Positions 34,656 through 43,326 are shown, numbered from the stretch's first letter. The stretch: 64,000 bases of DNA from Mycobacterium sp. 1081908.1 (GCF_001673535.1 NZ_LZLY01000048.1:34390-98389), one strand, 5' to 3'. The notes: generated by a model from the letters alone, not told the origin. Program-made: numbers and translations.

Positions 34656-36350
34656 CTAGTGGATCCGAACGATGATCTCCGAGTGGCCCAGACGGATGAC
34701 GTCGCCGTCGGCCAACTGCCACTCCTGTACCGGTGCGTTGTTGACGGTGGTGCCGTTCGTCGAGTTGAGGTCGGACAGGAGCGCGACCTGCCCGTCCCAG
34801 CGGATCTCCAGGTGACGCCGTGACACCCCGGTGTCCGGCAACCGGAACTGGGCGTCCTGGCCGCGGCCGATGATGTTGGAGCCCTCGCGCAGCTGGTAGG
34901 TCCGGCCACTGCCGTCGTCGAGCTGCAGGGTCACCGCCGCTCCGGCCGCCCCGTAGCCGCCCTGGCCGTAACCGCCGTAGCCCGCGCCGGCGGGCTGGCC
35001 GTAGTCCGCCGCACCGTAGTCGGCCGGCTGGCCGTACTCCGCGGCCTGGCCGTACTCGTAGTCGCGGTGTTGCGTCTCGGGGTAGCCGCCGCCCTGCGGT
35101 GCATAGCCACCGCCCGGAACGCTTTCGGCGTACTGGGTGTAGTCGCCCGCGCCATACTCCTGCTGGCCGTAGCCCCCACCCTGCTGGTAGCCCTGCTCGT
35201 AGCCGCCGCCCTGCTCGGGGTAGGCCGGCCGCGGCTGCTCGGGCGCGGCCTGCGGCGCGTAGCCGCCCTCCTCCGGGCGAGCCGGGCCGCGACCGTATTC
35301 GGCGTATCCGCCGCCGTAGCCCTGCTGGCCGGCGCCGGGCTGGCCGCCGCCGGGTGGACCGTAGCCGCCGCCCTGGCGGTAGCCCTGGTCGCCGTAGCCG
35401 CCGGGGGCAGGCGGACGCTGCTCATACGGCGGCGGATAGCCGCCACCCTGGCCCTGGTCGGGGTAGCCGCCGCGCTGTTCTTGGTAGCCGCCCTGGTCGG
35501 GATAGCCACCCTGCGGCGGGTAGCCGCCCGGCCCTTGGTCGGGGTAGCCGGCGCGCTGTTCGTGGTAGCCGCCCTGCTCGGGGTAGCCCCCTTGCTGGGG
35601 ATAGCCCCCCTGCTCGGGGTAGCCGCCGCGCTGTTCCTGGTAGCCGCCCTGGTCCGGGTAGCCGCCCTGCGGGGGGTAGCCGCCCTGCTCCGGCGGACGA
35701 GGCGGCGGGTATCCGCCCGGCGGAGGGTAGCCGCCTTGCTCGGGCGGATAGCCGCCGCGCGGATCCGGTCCGCCCTGCGGTTCCGGGCCGCGCTGCTCGT
35801 CCTGCGGACGCCCATAGCGGTCGTCGTAGTACTCGTCGCCGGGCCGCCCCTGCCCCTGACCACCGCGGTAGCTCGAATTGTCAGTCATTGCTACTCCTCG
35901 TTCTGCGCCGAACGCGTGATTTGATTGTGGCCGGGGCGGATGGTTGACGGTCGGGCGGGGCTCGACATCAGGATTGACAGCACCGCGGGTGCGGTACTGA
36001 CCGGTATGCAGGCTCGACGACTGCTCGAACCGGACGACCACATCACCATACGTTTGCCACCCCTGTTCATAGATATAGTCGGCCAAGTACCTCGCGAAAG
36101 CGCTCGACGTGGGATTCCTGTCGGCGCCGACCTTCGCAAAGTCGTGCATACCGAGGGTAATGATGTATTCGTTGGGGGCCAAAAGACGATCGCCCGGAAG
36201 CGCGCGGACACCGTCCTCGGCTTCCCGGCGCAGTAAGGCTTCAACCTCTTGCGGGACGATCGATCCGCCGAACACCCGGGCGAACGCGTTGTCCACGGTC
36301 GCCTCGAGCTTGCGCTCGATGCGTTGCACGAGCCCCCGTTGGCTACCCAT
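34656..36350 (-). CDS. fhaA: FHA-domain protein FhaA with GYP-rich linker
   Basis: FhaA binds phosphorylated MviN and PknB and regulates peptidoglycan precursor flow. The 564-residue protein has an N-terminal DUF3662 domain (1-125, [19 protein letters not shown]), a 300-residue disordered Gly-Tyr-Pro-Gln linker made of GGYPxQ units, and a C-terminal FHA domain (about 475-564) with [24 protein letters not shown] and STNGTTV. It is about 37 residues longer than the M. tuberculosis protein, from the repeat region. It is the first gene of the operon reading to pknB. Confidence 0.95.
   Translation of the reverse strand: MGSQRGLVQRIERKLEATVDNAFARVFGGSIVPQEVEALLRREAEDGVRALPGDRLLAPNEYIITLGMHDFAKVGADRNPTSSAFARYLADYIYEQGWQTYGDVVVRFEQSSSLHTGQYRTRGAVNPDVEPRPTVNHPPRPQSNHAFGAERGVAMTDNSSYRGGQGQGRPGDEYYDDRYGRPQDEQRGPEPQGGPDPRGGYPPEQGGYPPPGGYPPPRPPEQGGYPPQGGYPDQGGYQEQRGGYPEQGGYPQQGGYPEQGGYHEQRAGYPDQGPGGYPPQGGYPDQGGYQEQRGGYPDQGQGGGYPPPYEQRPPAPGGYGDQGYRQGGGYGPPGGGQPGAGQQGYGGGYAEYGRGPARPEEGGYAPQAAPEQPRPAYPEQGGGYEQGYQQGGGYGQQEYGAGDYTQYAESVPGGGYAPQGGGYPETQHRDYEYGQAAEYGQPADYGAADYGQPAGAGYGGYGQGGYGAAGAAVTLQLDDGSGRTYQLREGSNIIGRGQDAQFRLPDTGVSRRHLEIRWDGQVALLSDLNSTNGTTVNNAPVQEWQLADGDVIRLGHSEIIVRIH
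35425..35775 (-). repeat. GGYPxQ tandem repeats within fhaA
   Basis: Twelve GGYP units occur, with larger blocks repeated: units coding EQR (CTGTTC on the plus strand) recur at 35475, 35556 and 35631. A 22-residue block containing [14 protein letters not shown] is present twice, 156 bases apart. The reading frame is intact throughout. Such repeats tend to vary in number between strains. Confidence 0.85.
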
Positions 36351-36580
36351 GTTTCAGCGCTCGCCCGCTGCTGTTGTGGTGTGTCGCGGGCGCGAGGCAA
36401 ACGAACCGCCCGCGTGTTGTCTCACCCCCGCATGGTATCGGGACACCGGGAGGCCGCGGCACCGTGAGAACTCTGAGAATCGCATCCGTGCAGCTCAGGG
36501 CCGTGCGGCGCTGCCCTCGGCGGCCGCGAACGGCGGCGCAGGACCGCGGAGGCGATTGGGGCGCACGGCTATTACAGTGG

Positions 36581-36586
36581 TATGGT
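36581..36586 (+). promoter_or_regulatory. Candidate -10 element of tRNA-Leu
   Basis: TATGGT fits TANNNT and lies 19 bases before the mature tRNA-Leu; a TTGGGG at 36556-36561 is a weak -35 with 19-base spacing. The remaining sequence between fhaA and the tRNA (36351-36604) shows no gene. The fhaA promoter must lie there; TACCAT at 36437-36432 on the minus strand is a possible -10. Confidence 0.35.
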
Positions 36587-36604
36587 CCATCGGTTGATTT
36601 GCCC

Positions 36605-36690
36605 GGGCGAGTGGCGGAATGGCAGACGCGCTGGCTTCAGGTGCCAGTGTCCTTCGGGACGTGGGGGTTCAAGTCCCCCTTCGCCCACCA
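36605..36690 (+). tRNA. leuT: tRNA-Leu (CAG anticodon)
   Basis: This is a class II tRNA with a long variable arm (GTGTCCTTCGGGACGT). The acceptor stem is GGGCGAG/TTCGCCC, and the anticodon stem CTGGC/GCCAG encloses loop TTCAGGT with anticodon CAG at 36638-36640. The 3' ACCA is encoded (36687-36690), unlike in the two tRNAs near 18.7 kb. Confidence 0.96.
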
Positions 36691-36769
36691 ACTGCGGTTC
36701 GATGAATTGCAGGCGGCAAGGTCACGAACTCGCAAGTGGGCGTGACCTTTTCGTTTGGGTCTGGGCCGC

Positions 36770-37258
36770 CTAGCGCGACAGCACGGCCTCGATGGCGCCG
36801 ACGACCTCGGGCGCATCCGGTGCGGTGCGGGGACGAAACCGATTGACCACCTGACCGTCGGGGCCGACCAGAAACTTCTCGAAGTTCCATTGGATGTCGC
36901 CCGCCGAGCCGTCGGCATCGGCGGCCTTGGTCAGCTCGGCGTACAGCGGGTGGCGGTCCTCGCCGTTGACGTCGGTCTTCGCGAGCAGCGGGAACGTCAC
37001 CCCGTACGTCGTCGAGCAGAACTCCTGGATCTCCTCGGCGCTGCCCGGCTCCTGGCCCATGAACTGGTTGCACGGAACACCGACAACGGTCAGGCCGCGG
37101 TCGCGGTAGTCCCGGGCCAGCTGCTCCAATGCGGTGTACTGCGGGGTCAGTCCGCACTTGGAGGCCACGTTGACGATTAGCGTTGCGCCACCGGACAATT
37201 CGGCCAGCGTGGTGGGCTTGCCGTCGAGCGTCGTCAGGGCGATTTCGTTGAGGGTCAC
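36770..37258 (-). CDS. Glutathione-peroxidase-family thiol peroxidase
   Basis: The 162-residue protein has the family tetrad: Cys35 in NVASKCGLTPQY, Gln65-type segment VVGVPCNQFMGQEPG, and IQWNFEKFLVG with Trp and Asn. A further Cys63 and Cys81 (EFCSTTYG) could act as resolving cysteines. The active residue is Cys, not selenocysteine. Mycobacteria do not make glutathione, so the reductant is probably thioredoxin or another thiol; this is inference. It is followed by other accessory genes and lies after tRNA-Leu. Confidence 0.93.
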   Translation of the reverse strand: MTLNEIALTTLDGKPTTLAELSGGATLIVNVASKCGLTPQYTALEQLARDYRDRGLTVVGVPCNQFMGQEPGSAEEIQEFCSTTYGVTFPLLAKTDVNGEDRHPLYAELTKAADADGSAGDIQWNFEKFLVGPDGQVVNRFRPRTAPDAPEVVGAIEAVLSR

Positions 37259-37276
37259 GCCGACGACGCTAACACC

Positions 37277-37630
37277 TCAGCGGGCCAGCGGGCTGTAGAA
37301 GACCAGGCCGTTGCCCTTGTTGTCGTAGACCACGGCGCGGCGCTCGTGCGCGTCGTCGTACGGGCCCTTCACAATGCCGCCGCCGCTGGCCTCGACGGCC
37401 TTGGCCGCGGCGTCGACGTCGGCGGTCTTGATGCCGACGACCACCTGTCCGGGGATGGGATGGTCCACCGCGGTCGCCAGCGCCAAGGTGACCGCCCCGC
37501 CGTCGAGGGCGGCGAAGTGGGCCCCGTCGCGGAACTTCAGCGGCATCCCCAGGGTCTCGCTGTAGAACCGAATCGATTCGTCAAGGTCGTCGGTCGACAA
37601 GACGATCATCCGCACTTCGTGACCGCTCAA
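37277..37630 (-). CDS. VOC/glyoxalase-family protein
   Basis: The 117-residue protein has the vicinal-oxygen-chelate fold signature: MIVLSTDDLDESIRFYSETLGMPLKFRDG at the start and VVYDNKGNGLVFYSPLA at the end, one beta-alpha-beta module repeated twice. Family members include glyoxalase I, dioxygenases and resistance proteins; the substrate here is unknown. It lies 18 bases upstream of the peroxidase gene on the same strand, so the two may be cotranscribed. Confidence 0.85.
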   Translation of the reverse strand: MSGHEVRMIVLSTDDLDESIRFYSETLGMPLKFRDGAHFAALDGGAVTLALATAVDHPIPGQVVVGIKTADVDAAAKAVEASGGGIVKGPYDDAHERRAVVYDNKGNGLVFYSPLAR

Positions 37631-37668
37631 CGCTGCCTCCTGTGGCCGGGTCGCCTTACCCTAGCCCC

Positions 37669-37938
37669 GTGAGCAGCAACCGAGTACCGGGCGGCGTGGT
37701 GCACACGCTGCCGGCAGACCTGCGTGCGGCGCTGAGCGCCAACGCGACCGCGCTGGCGGCCTGGAAGGACATCACCCCGTTGGCGCGCAACGAGTTCATC
37801 TGCTGGGTCGAGGACGCCAAACAGGAGGCGACCCGCCAGCGCCGCATTCGCCGAACCCAGGAGGAACTGGAGGAAGGCATGCGCCGGCCGTGCTGCTGGC
37901 CCGGCTGCAAGCACCGGGAGCGGACCGGCCGCGCCTAG
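37669..37938 (+). CDS. YdeI/OmpD-associated family protein
   Basis: The 89-residue protein matches the C-terminal domain of the YdeI/OmpD-associated family: LPADLRAALSANATALAAWKDITPLARNEFICWVEDAKQEATRQRRI, followed by a short Cys-rich end (RPCCWPGCKH). The family has been linked to bacteriocin or peptide resistance but the mechanism is not known. I chose GTG at 37669; a GTG at 37642 adds nine residues. It overlaps the convergent GNAT gene by four bases. Confidence 0.8.
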   Translation: MSSNRVPGGVVHTLPADLRAALSANATALAAWKDITPLARNEFICWVEDAKQEATRQRRIRRTQEELEEGMRRPCCWPGCKHRERTGRA

Positions 37939-38252
37939 CCCCGCACGTCGGGCGTGACGGGATCGGTGATGTCGTCGTATTCGGGGTGCTTCTTGAGCAC
38001 GGTGACGACCATGGAACACACCGGGACGATGCGCTTGCCGTCGGCCCGGGCCGCTTGCAGCGCCTCCTCGACGAGGATGGTCGCGAGACCGCGCCCGCCG
38101 TAGGCGGGGTCGATCTCGGTGTGGTGGAAGACGCGCTGGTCGCCGTGATCGACGAAGTCCGCGAGGCCGACGGTCTTGCCGTCGACGGCAATGGTGTACC
38201 GGCCCTCCTCGGCGGTGACGGTGGTCGGTGCGCCGGTCTTGTCGGCGGTCAT
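37935..38252 (-). CDS. GNAT-type N-acetyltransferase (YidJ-like, small)
   Basis: The 105-residue protein is a short GNAT: YTIAVDGKTVGLADFVDHGDQRVFHHTEIDPAYGGRGLA gives the beta strands and the acetyl-CoA loop (GGRGLA), followed by VEEALQAARADGKRIVPVCS. It belongs to the small Gcn5-related class often called YjdJ type. Substrate unknown. The ATG at 38252 overlaps the pirin stop; a longer open frame upstream is antisense-frame noise over the pirin gene. Confidence 0.85.
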   Translation of the reverse strand: MTADKTGAPTTVTAEEGRYTIAVDGKTVGLADFVDHGDQRVFHHTEIDPAYGGRGLATILVEEALQAARADGKRIVPVCSMVVTVLKKHPEYDDITDPVTPDVRG

Positions 38253-39220
38253 GTGCACTCCTTTCCTTGGGGTATCGCTCGGGGCCGCAACCGAGCGCTC
38301 GGCAGCGGCGGGGCCGGCAGTCGGGCGACCGGACCCCGGTAGCCGGTGACGGCGCCGAAGCGGTCGTCGGCGTCCTGCCAGAGCCGGCGGTAGCCGACGA
38401 TGTCGTCGTGACTGCGCCCGACAAAGTTCCACCACATCACGAGCTCTTCGGTGAACGGCGTCCCGCCCAGCAGCAACACCCGCGCCGGGCGGTCGCCGAG
38501 GTTGGACAACGGCAACGACGTATTGCCCGCGCCTTGGTATCCGAGGTCGGCGACCGCCAGGGTGGCGTCGCCCATCGCGACGGGCCCGAGATCGCACAGC
38601 ACGCCGTGTTCGAACGCCGGGTCGACGTCGACGTCCAGTTCCGCGTTCGGCTGCAGATCGATCTGTGCGCCGACGAGCGGGGTGAACGTGTGCACCGGCG
38701 ACCGGCCACCGGCCAGCTCCCCGAGAAAGACGCGCGCCACCGCCCCGGGCAGCGCCACGGGCATGGGCGCATAGTGCGCGAAATCGCGGCCGGTGTCGCG
38801 GGCGGATCCCGGAAGCGCCACCCACAACTGAACCCCGTGCAAGACGGCGTCCGGCTCCATCGACACCTCGGAATGACAAATGCCCGCGCCCGCCGTCATC
38901 AGGTTCAGCTCGCCGGGCCGGACCACGGCGTGCACGCCGGCGCTGTCGCGATGCTCCACTCCCCCGGCGAACAACCAACTGACCGTTTGCAATCCGGTGT
39001 GCGGATGCGGCGGGACGTCCATGCGTGCGCGGACCGGGCCGTAGTGGTCGATGAAACACCACGCGCCGATCAGCGAGCGTCGTCGTTGCGGCAGCGTGCG
39101 CTGCACCGGGAGCCCTCTCGGCCCGCCCAGCGGAACCTCGCGCGGATGCAGCAATTCGGTGCCGAGCACCCGAGAGGCGCCGCAGGCGACTTCGGCCGGC
39201 GCGGTCTCCAGGTTGCTCAC
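38249..39220 (-). CDS. Pirin family protein
   Basis: Pirins are two-cupin iron proteins; some are quercetin dioxygenases. The N-terminal cupin holds the metal ligands in PPHPHTGLQTVSWLF (His72, His74) and AGAGICHSEVS (His and Glu). The C-terminal cupin has VLLLGGTPFTEELVMWWNFVGRS. At 323 residues the size is normal. Start GTG at 39220. It overlaps the acetyltransferase gene downstream and lies 28 bases from the acyl-CoA dehydrogenase upstream, so the three probably form an operon. Confidence 0.9.
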   Translation of the reverse strand: MSNLETAPAEVACGASRVLGTELLHPREVPLGGPRGLPVQRTLPQRRRSLIGAWCFIDHYGPVRARMDVPPHPHTGLQTVSWLFAGGVEHRDSAGVHAVVRPGELNLMTAGAGICHSEVSMEPDAVLHGVQLWVALPGSARDTGRDFAHYAPMPVALPGAVARVFLGELAGGRSPVHTFTPLVGAQIDLQPNAELDVDVDPAFEHGVLCDLGPVAMGDATLAVADLGYQGAGNTSLPLSNLGDRPARVLLLGGTPFTEELVMWWNFVGRSHDDIVGYRRLWQDADDRFGAVTGYRGPVARLPAPPLPSARLRPRAIPQGKECT

Positions 39221-39248
39221 CGATTCGACGCTACGCGCATTCGGGGCC

Positions 39249-40631
39249 TCACCGGCGCGGCGGACGCAGCAGCTTCATGGCCAGCCGCATGACGGGTTCG
39301 GGGACGCGATCCTGCATCGACAGCGCGGTGTCGGCGGCGCGGGACCGCAGCGGGGTGCCGCGACCGAAGATCCGGTTCAGCGGCCCCCCGGTCGGCTCGA
39401 TCACCACATGCAGCGGCGGGGTGCCCACGGCGGCGCCGAGCGCGTTGGAGATGACCATCCGCTGAATCTCGCTGGTGCCCTCAAAGATGGTGTACAGCTT
39501 GGCATCCCGATACCACTTCTCCACCGGGTGGTCGGTGATGTAGCCCCAGCCTCCCATCGTCTGGATCGCGCGTTCGGTGGCCTTGACGGCGACCTCGCTG
39601 GCGGCGAGCTTCGACATCGAGCCCTCCCCCCGCTCGAAGGGCACCCCGTTGACCGCCATCCAGGAGGCGCGCCAGGTCAGCAGCCGGGCGGCGTCGATCT
39701 GGGTGGCCAGGTCCGCCAGCGGAAAGGCGATGCCCTGGTTGTCGATGATCGGTCCGCCGAACGCCTCGCGCTCGGTGGCGTATGCGGTCGCGTACTCCAA
39801 TGCGGCGCGGGCGATCCCGATCGCTTGGGCGGCCACCATCGGGCGGGTCTGCTCGAAGGTGCCCAACGTCGCGGAGCCGGACTGTTTTCCGCCGGCCACG
39901 ACCTCGCGGGCCTTGGCCAGCTTGTGTTCCAGCTTCTCTTCTCCCCCAAGCAGATTGGCCGCCGGGACGCGCACCCCTTCGAAAAGCAACTCGGCAGTGT
40001 GGGACGCCCGGCAGCCCAGCTTGTCGAGCTTTCGCAGCAACTTCAGCCCCGGCGTTCCGCCCGGCACGACGAACAACGCCTGCCCGCGATGCCCGAGTTC
40101 CTCGTCGACCACGGCGTTCACCACGTGCACGTTCGCGATGCCGCCGTTGCCGATCCACATCTTGTGGCCGTCGATGATCCAGTCGTCACCGTCGCGGCGC
40201 GCCCGGGTGCGCAGGTTCCGGACGTCGCTGCCGCCCTCGGGTTCGGAGATCGCCAGGGCGGCCAGCTTGATGTCGCCCGGTGTTCCGAAACATTCGGGCG
40301 CCCACTCGAGCATCTGTTCGGGGGACGCGGCCTGGCCGATCGCGGACAGGGCCAGCGCCGGCATGACGATCGCCAAACCGATTCCGGCACAGCCCCAAAA
40401 GAGCTCCTCCATGAACATCGGCAGCGAGATGCCGGTCGGGTCACCGATCAGGTCGCGGTAGAACAGCGGGCTGTAGAAACCGCGCTGGGCCGCTTCCTCC
40501 AACACCGGCCAGGGAAACTCCTGGCGCTGGTCGTAGTGCAGCGCCACCGGGCGGATGACTTCTTCGGCGAACTCGTGGGTGCGCCGGGCCAGATCGTGTT
40601 GTGCGGCCGTCGGTGTCAGGTCGAATGTCAT
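39249..40631 (-). CDS. Acyl-CoA dehydrogenase
   Basis: The 460-residue flavoprotein has the family landmarks: LAISEPEGGSDVRNLRTRA (FAD and substrate contact), WIIDGHKMWIGNGG, and near the C-terminus IQTMGGWGYITDHPVEKWYRDAKLYTIFEGTSEIQ, which includes the catalytic Glu of the YTIFEGTSE segment. A C-terminal extension of about 60 residues follows. It probably oxidises an acyl-CoA to the enoyl-CoA with FAD; chain length cannot be inferred. ATG at 40631. Confidence 0.92.
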   Translation of the reverse strand: MTFDLTPTAAQHDLARRTHEFAEEVIRPVALHYDQRQEFPWPVLEEAAQRGFYSPLFYRDLIGDPTGISLPMFMEELFWGCAGIGLAIVMPALALSAIGQAASPEQMLEWAPECFGTPGDIKLAALAISEPEGGSDVRNLRTRARRDGDDWIIDGHKMWIGNGGIANVHVVNAVVDEELGHRGQALFVVPGGTPGLKLLRKLDKLGCRASHTAELLFEGVRVPAANLLGGEEKLEHKLAKAREVVAGGKQSGSATLGTFEQTRPMVAAQAIGIARAALEYATAYATEREAFGGPIIDNQGIAFPLADLATQIDAARLLTWRASWMAVNGVPFERGEGSMSKLAASEVAVKATERAIQTMGGWGYITDHPVEKWYRDAKLYTIFEGTSEIQRMVISNALGAAVGTPPLHVVIEPTGGPLNRIFGRGTPLRSRAADTALSMQDRVPEPVMRLAMKLLRPPRR

Positions 40632-40702
40632 GGATCCGCCTTCGGGTCGACAGACTCGGTCGTGCCAAGCCCGACTACCCCGTCGGCGGGATCAGCAAAC
40701 TG

Positions 40703-41119
40703 TCACGCGGCCGAGCGGGGCCCCACTTGCGCCATCGGCAGGTGCAGCACCACCGCCGCGGCCGGCATCGCCTCGTGCTCGTGACGCGCCAACAGAGCCG
40801 CGTTCTCGGGCAGCTGCCGCGAGTTGATTTCGCCGGCGGCGATCCGGCGCAGGACGTCGTGCGCCCGGGCGAGCTGTTCGCGCTTCCGGTACTGGCCGCC
40901 GGGCAGTTTGACGCCGGCCCAGACGCCGTACTCCTCGCGGTGCGCGATGGCGTGCTGGGCGCAGCGGCGTTGCTGGGCGAGCGGGCAGCGGCGCAGGCAC
41001 TGGATCCGCGCCTCGGTGGCGGACCGCTCGTAGGCGCGCGCCTTCGCCGCGCCGTCACCGCCGTCGTCGTCGGGGTAGCCGAACCACAGTTCCGGGTTGG
41101 CTGCGCAGGGGTGTCCCAT
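40703..41119 (-). CDS. whiB5: WhiB5 iron-sulfur transcription regulator
   Basis: WhiB proteins carry a [4Fe-4S] cluster and regulate transcription together with the primary sigma factor. The 138-residue protein has the four cluster Cys at residues 5, 41, 45 and 53 (the last three in QCLRRCPLAQQRRC) and the GVWAGVKLPGGQ turn. It closely matches Rv0022c, which in M. tuberculosis controls genes including type VII secretion genes and matters for infection; that function is from the literature. It is divergent from an HTH regulator, with AAACGT repeats between them. Confidence 0.95.
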   Translation of the reverse strand: MGHPCAANPELWFGYPDDDGGDGAAKARAYERSATEARIQCLRRCPLAQQRRCAQHAIAHREEYGVWAGVKLPGGQYRKREQLARAHDVLRRIAAGEINSRQLPENAALLARHEHEAMPAAAVVLHLPMAQVGPRSAA

Positions 41120-41142
41120 GGCCGGTCTCCTTGGGTCGGTAG

Positions 41143-41207
41143 CGAAACGTAGGTAAAAGCGTATACACGTTTCGGCCGCCGACGCAAGAGAAACGTGACA
41201 AAAACGT
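41143..41207. promoter_or_regulatory. Operator-like AAACGT repeats between whiB5 and the HTH gene
   Basis: CGAAACGT (41143-41150) and ACGTTTCG (41167-41174) form a perfect 8-bp inverted repeat with a 16-base spacer containing the palindrome GTATAC. Two more AAACGT copies follow at 41191-41196 and 41202-41207. TAATAT at 41237-41242 is a -10 candidate for the HTH gene (start 41266, GGAG six bases before). The repeats sit upstream of both starts, so one regulator could control both. Confidence 0.6.
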
Positions 41208-41265
41208 ATATGCGCTGGACGGGCGACCGCCGTGTGTAATATCCGGCCTATGGCCGGAGCCTGCG

Positions 41266-42030
41266 GTGAGCCGTGAATCGGCCGGTGCCGCGATCCGCGC
41301 GCTGCGCGAGTCACGCGACTGGTCGCTGGCAGAACTCGCCGCCGCTACCGGTGTCAGCATCATGGGCCTCAGTTTTCTGGAGCGCGGCGCCCGTAAGCCG
41401 CACAAAAGCACAGTTCAGAAGGTAGAAAACGGGCTTGGCCTGCCGCCGGGCACCTACTCCCGGCTGCTGGTAGCCGCCGATCCGGACGCCGAGTTGGCGC
41501 GGCTGATGGCCGCACAGCCGGTCGACGCGAGGCCCGCGACGCCGGCCGGCGCGGTGGTCGTCGACCGCCACAGCGACACCGAAGTGCTGGAAGGCTACGC
41601 CGAAGCCCAGCTCGACGCCCTCAAATCCGTCATCGAACGACTGCCGGCGACGACATCAAACGAATATGAGACGTATATTCTGTCTGTGATCGCTCAATGC
41701 GTGAAGGCCGAGATGCTGGCCGCCAGCTCGTGGCGCGTCGCCGTCAACGCCGGCGCCGATTCCACGGGGCGGCTCATGGAGCATCTGCAGGCACTCGAGG
41801 CGACGCGCACCGCGCTGCTGAAGCGGATGCCCGCCAGCTTGAGCGCGCGGTTCGACCGCGCATGCCTGGAGTCGTCGCTGCCCGAGGCCGTCATCGCCGC
41901 CCTGGTCGGTGTCGGCACCGACGAAATGTGGGACATCCGCAACCGGGGCGTGATCCCCCCCGGGGCCCTCCCCCGGGTTCGGGCCTTCGTCGAGGCGGTC
42001 GAGGCGACGGGCCGCGAGGAGGCACCATGA
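41266..42030 (+). CDS. XRE-type helix-turn-helix regulator (Rv0023 type)
   Basis: The 254-residue protein has an N-terminal XRE helix-turn-helix: IRALRESRDWSLAELAAATGVSIMGLSFLERGARKPHKSTVQKVENGLGL (about 10-59). The remaining part is helical with no known ligand domain. It corresponds to Rv0023, a reported DNA-binding regulator. The start is GTG at 41266 with GGAG six bases upstream. Its stop overlaps the NlpC/P60 gene (ATGA), so regulator and hydrolase are probably cotranscribed. It is the plausible reader of the AAACGT repeats upstream, but WhiB5 is also possible. Confidence 0.88.
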   Translation: MSRESAGAAIRALRESRDWSLAELAAATGVSIMGLSFLERGARKPHKSTVQKVENGLGLPPGTYSRLLVAADPDAELARLMAAQPVDARPATPAGAVVVDRHSDTEVLEGYAEAQLDALKSVIERLPATTSNEYETYILSVIAQCVKAEMLAASSWRVAVNAGADSTGRLMEHLQALEATRTALLKRMPASLSARFDRACLESSLPEAVIAALVGVGTDEMWDIRNRGVIPPGALPRVRAFVEAVEATGREEAP

Positions 42031-42842
42031 ACGAACACGAAATCGCCGTGTTGAGCCGCGCGCACGGCCTGTTCGCCGGCGATACCCGGCAACCGACCCT
42101 GGATGCCCGTACCGAGCATTACCGCGAAACGTCGACGCGCGCCGCCGACCTGAATCACGCTGTGGCGCAAGGCGGTTACCAACTGGCCGCGGACCGCGGC
42201 CGCCAGCGGCTGCTAGCGGCGGCCCGCACGGACACCGCCGCCGCCGGCATCATCGCCGCCGCACACCGGGATCGGGCCCGGGCCGGCGCGTTGACCAAAT
42301 CCGTCGTCGACGAGGCCCGCGCCGACGCCCCAGCGACCGCGATGACGCCGATGGCCCAACGCGAGGCGATGCGCCGCAGCGTCGCCCGGCTGCGCGCACA
42401 GCGCGCCCACGTCTTGTCGGCCCGCACCAACGCGCGACGGCACTCCGCGGCGCTGCGCGCGCTGCGGTACCGATTGACCCACCATCGCGCGCCCGGCACG
42501 CCGAACGGCCGCGCCGCGCTCGCGGTGCGTGCCGCGTTGTCGCGGCTGGGGCGCCCGTATGTCTGGGGTGCTACGGGGCCCAACCAATTCGACTGTTCCG
42601 GGTTGGTGCAGTGGTCCTACGCCCGGGCGGGCGTGCACTTGGGCCGCACCACCTATCAGCAGATCAACGACGGGATTCCCGTTCCCCGTTCGCAGGTCCG
42701 CCCGGGAGATCTCGTTTTCCCGCACGCCGGACACGTCCAGATGGCCATTGGCAACGGTCTCGTCGTCGAAGCGCCCTACTCGGGCGCCTCGGTGCGAATC
42801 AGTCCACTGGGCAGCAACATCGCAATTCGCCGCCCGCTATGA
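42027..42842 (+). CDS. NlpC/P60 family peptidoglycan hydrolase (Rv0024 type)
   Basis: NlpC/P60 enzymes cut peptide bonds in peptidoglycan stems, usually between D-Glu and diaminopimelate. The 271-residue protein has the catalytic Cys190 in NQFDCSGLVQWSYARAG and His236 in HAGHVQMAIGNGLVVEAP. The first 150 residues are Ala/Arg-rich helices, probably a coiled-coil domain. There is no signal peptide, unlike RipA; this suggests export by another route, with type VII secretion a possibility given the neighbours. ATG overlaps the regulator stop. Confidence 0.9.
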   Translation: MNEHEIAVLSRAHGLFAGDTRQPTLDARTEHYRETSTRAADLNHAVAQGGYQLAADRGRQRLLAAARTDTAAAGIIAAAHRDRARAGALTKSVVDEARADAPATAMTPMAQREAMRRSVARLRAQRAHVLSARTNARRHSAALRALRYRLTHHRAPGTPNGRAALAVRAALSRLGRPYVWGATGPNQFDCSGLVQWSYARAGVHLGRTTYQQINDGIPVPRSQVRPGDLVFPHAGHVQMAIGNGLVVEAPYSGASVRISPLGSNIAIRRPL

Positions 42843-42860
42843 CACGAAAAGGTTGAGTCG

Positions 42861-43223
42861 ATGTCGGAACCAGCCGGACCTTCGGTGAGCGCCATCCGGG
42901 CACGGCAGTCGGCGCTGGCCGGCCAGCACGGCACGGCCGCCGACGCGGACCGCGTGCTGGCGGAAGTCCTTGCCAACGCGCACACCGCGACCCGCGAAAG
43001 CATCAGGCGACTCGATGCCATCGCCGACGAGATCGACCGCGCCGCCACCGGCCGCTCGTACCTTGCCGTCGATACCCCGATGGGCGCGCGCGAATTCCGC
43101 CGGTTCCTGGCGGACAAACAGCGCGAGATCGCAACGGTCGTTGCCGATGCGCGCGAACTCGGCCGCGCGAAAAGGGCTGTGCTGGATGGCTTGCGCGCTC
43201 AGTACGTCTTCCCGGCGGGCTAG
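42861..43223 (+). CDS. DUF4226 protein (Rv0025 type)
   Basis: The 120-residue protein is almost fully helical. It has the DUF4226 block: [30 protein letters not shown], which closely parallels a block in the next gene. No signal peptide and no WxG motif. The size and helical hairpin layout resemble type VII secretion substrates or partners, but that is inference. It follows the hydrolase by 18 bases. Confidence 0.82.
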   Translation: MSEPAGPSVSAIRARQSALAGQHGTAADADRVLAEVLANAHTATRESIRRLDAIADEIDRAATGRSYLAVDTPMGAREFRRFLADKQREIATVVADARELGRAKRAVLDGLRAQYVFPAG

Positions 43224-43326
43224 CCCGCACGCGCGTCTATCTGTTCGTGCACAGGCGCGCCGGGGTGAGTTGTCGACGGGAATATGCCTGGGTACTGTCG
43301 CCCGGCATGGAGGGGCCGCGACACCG

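Noticed and set aside
35425..35775. CRISPR-like array
   Set aside because: The repeats are in-frame coding units of fhaA without constant spacers; no cas genes are nearby.
36770..37258. Selenoprotein peroxidase
   Set aside because: The active-site position is a normal Cys codon (residue 35), with no in-frame TGA.
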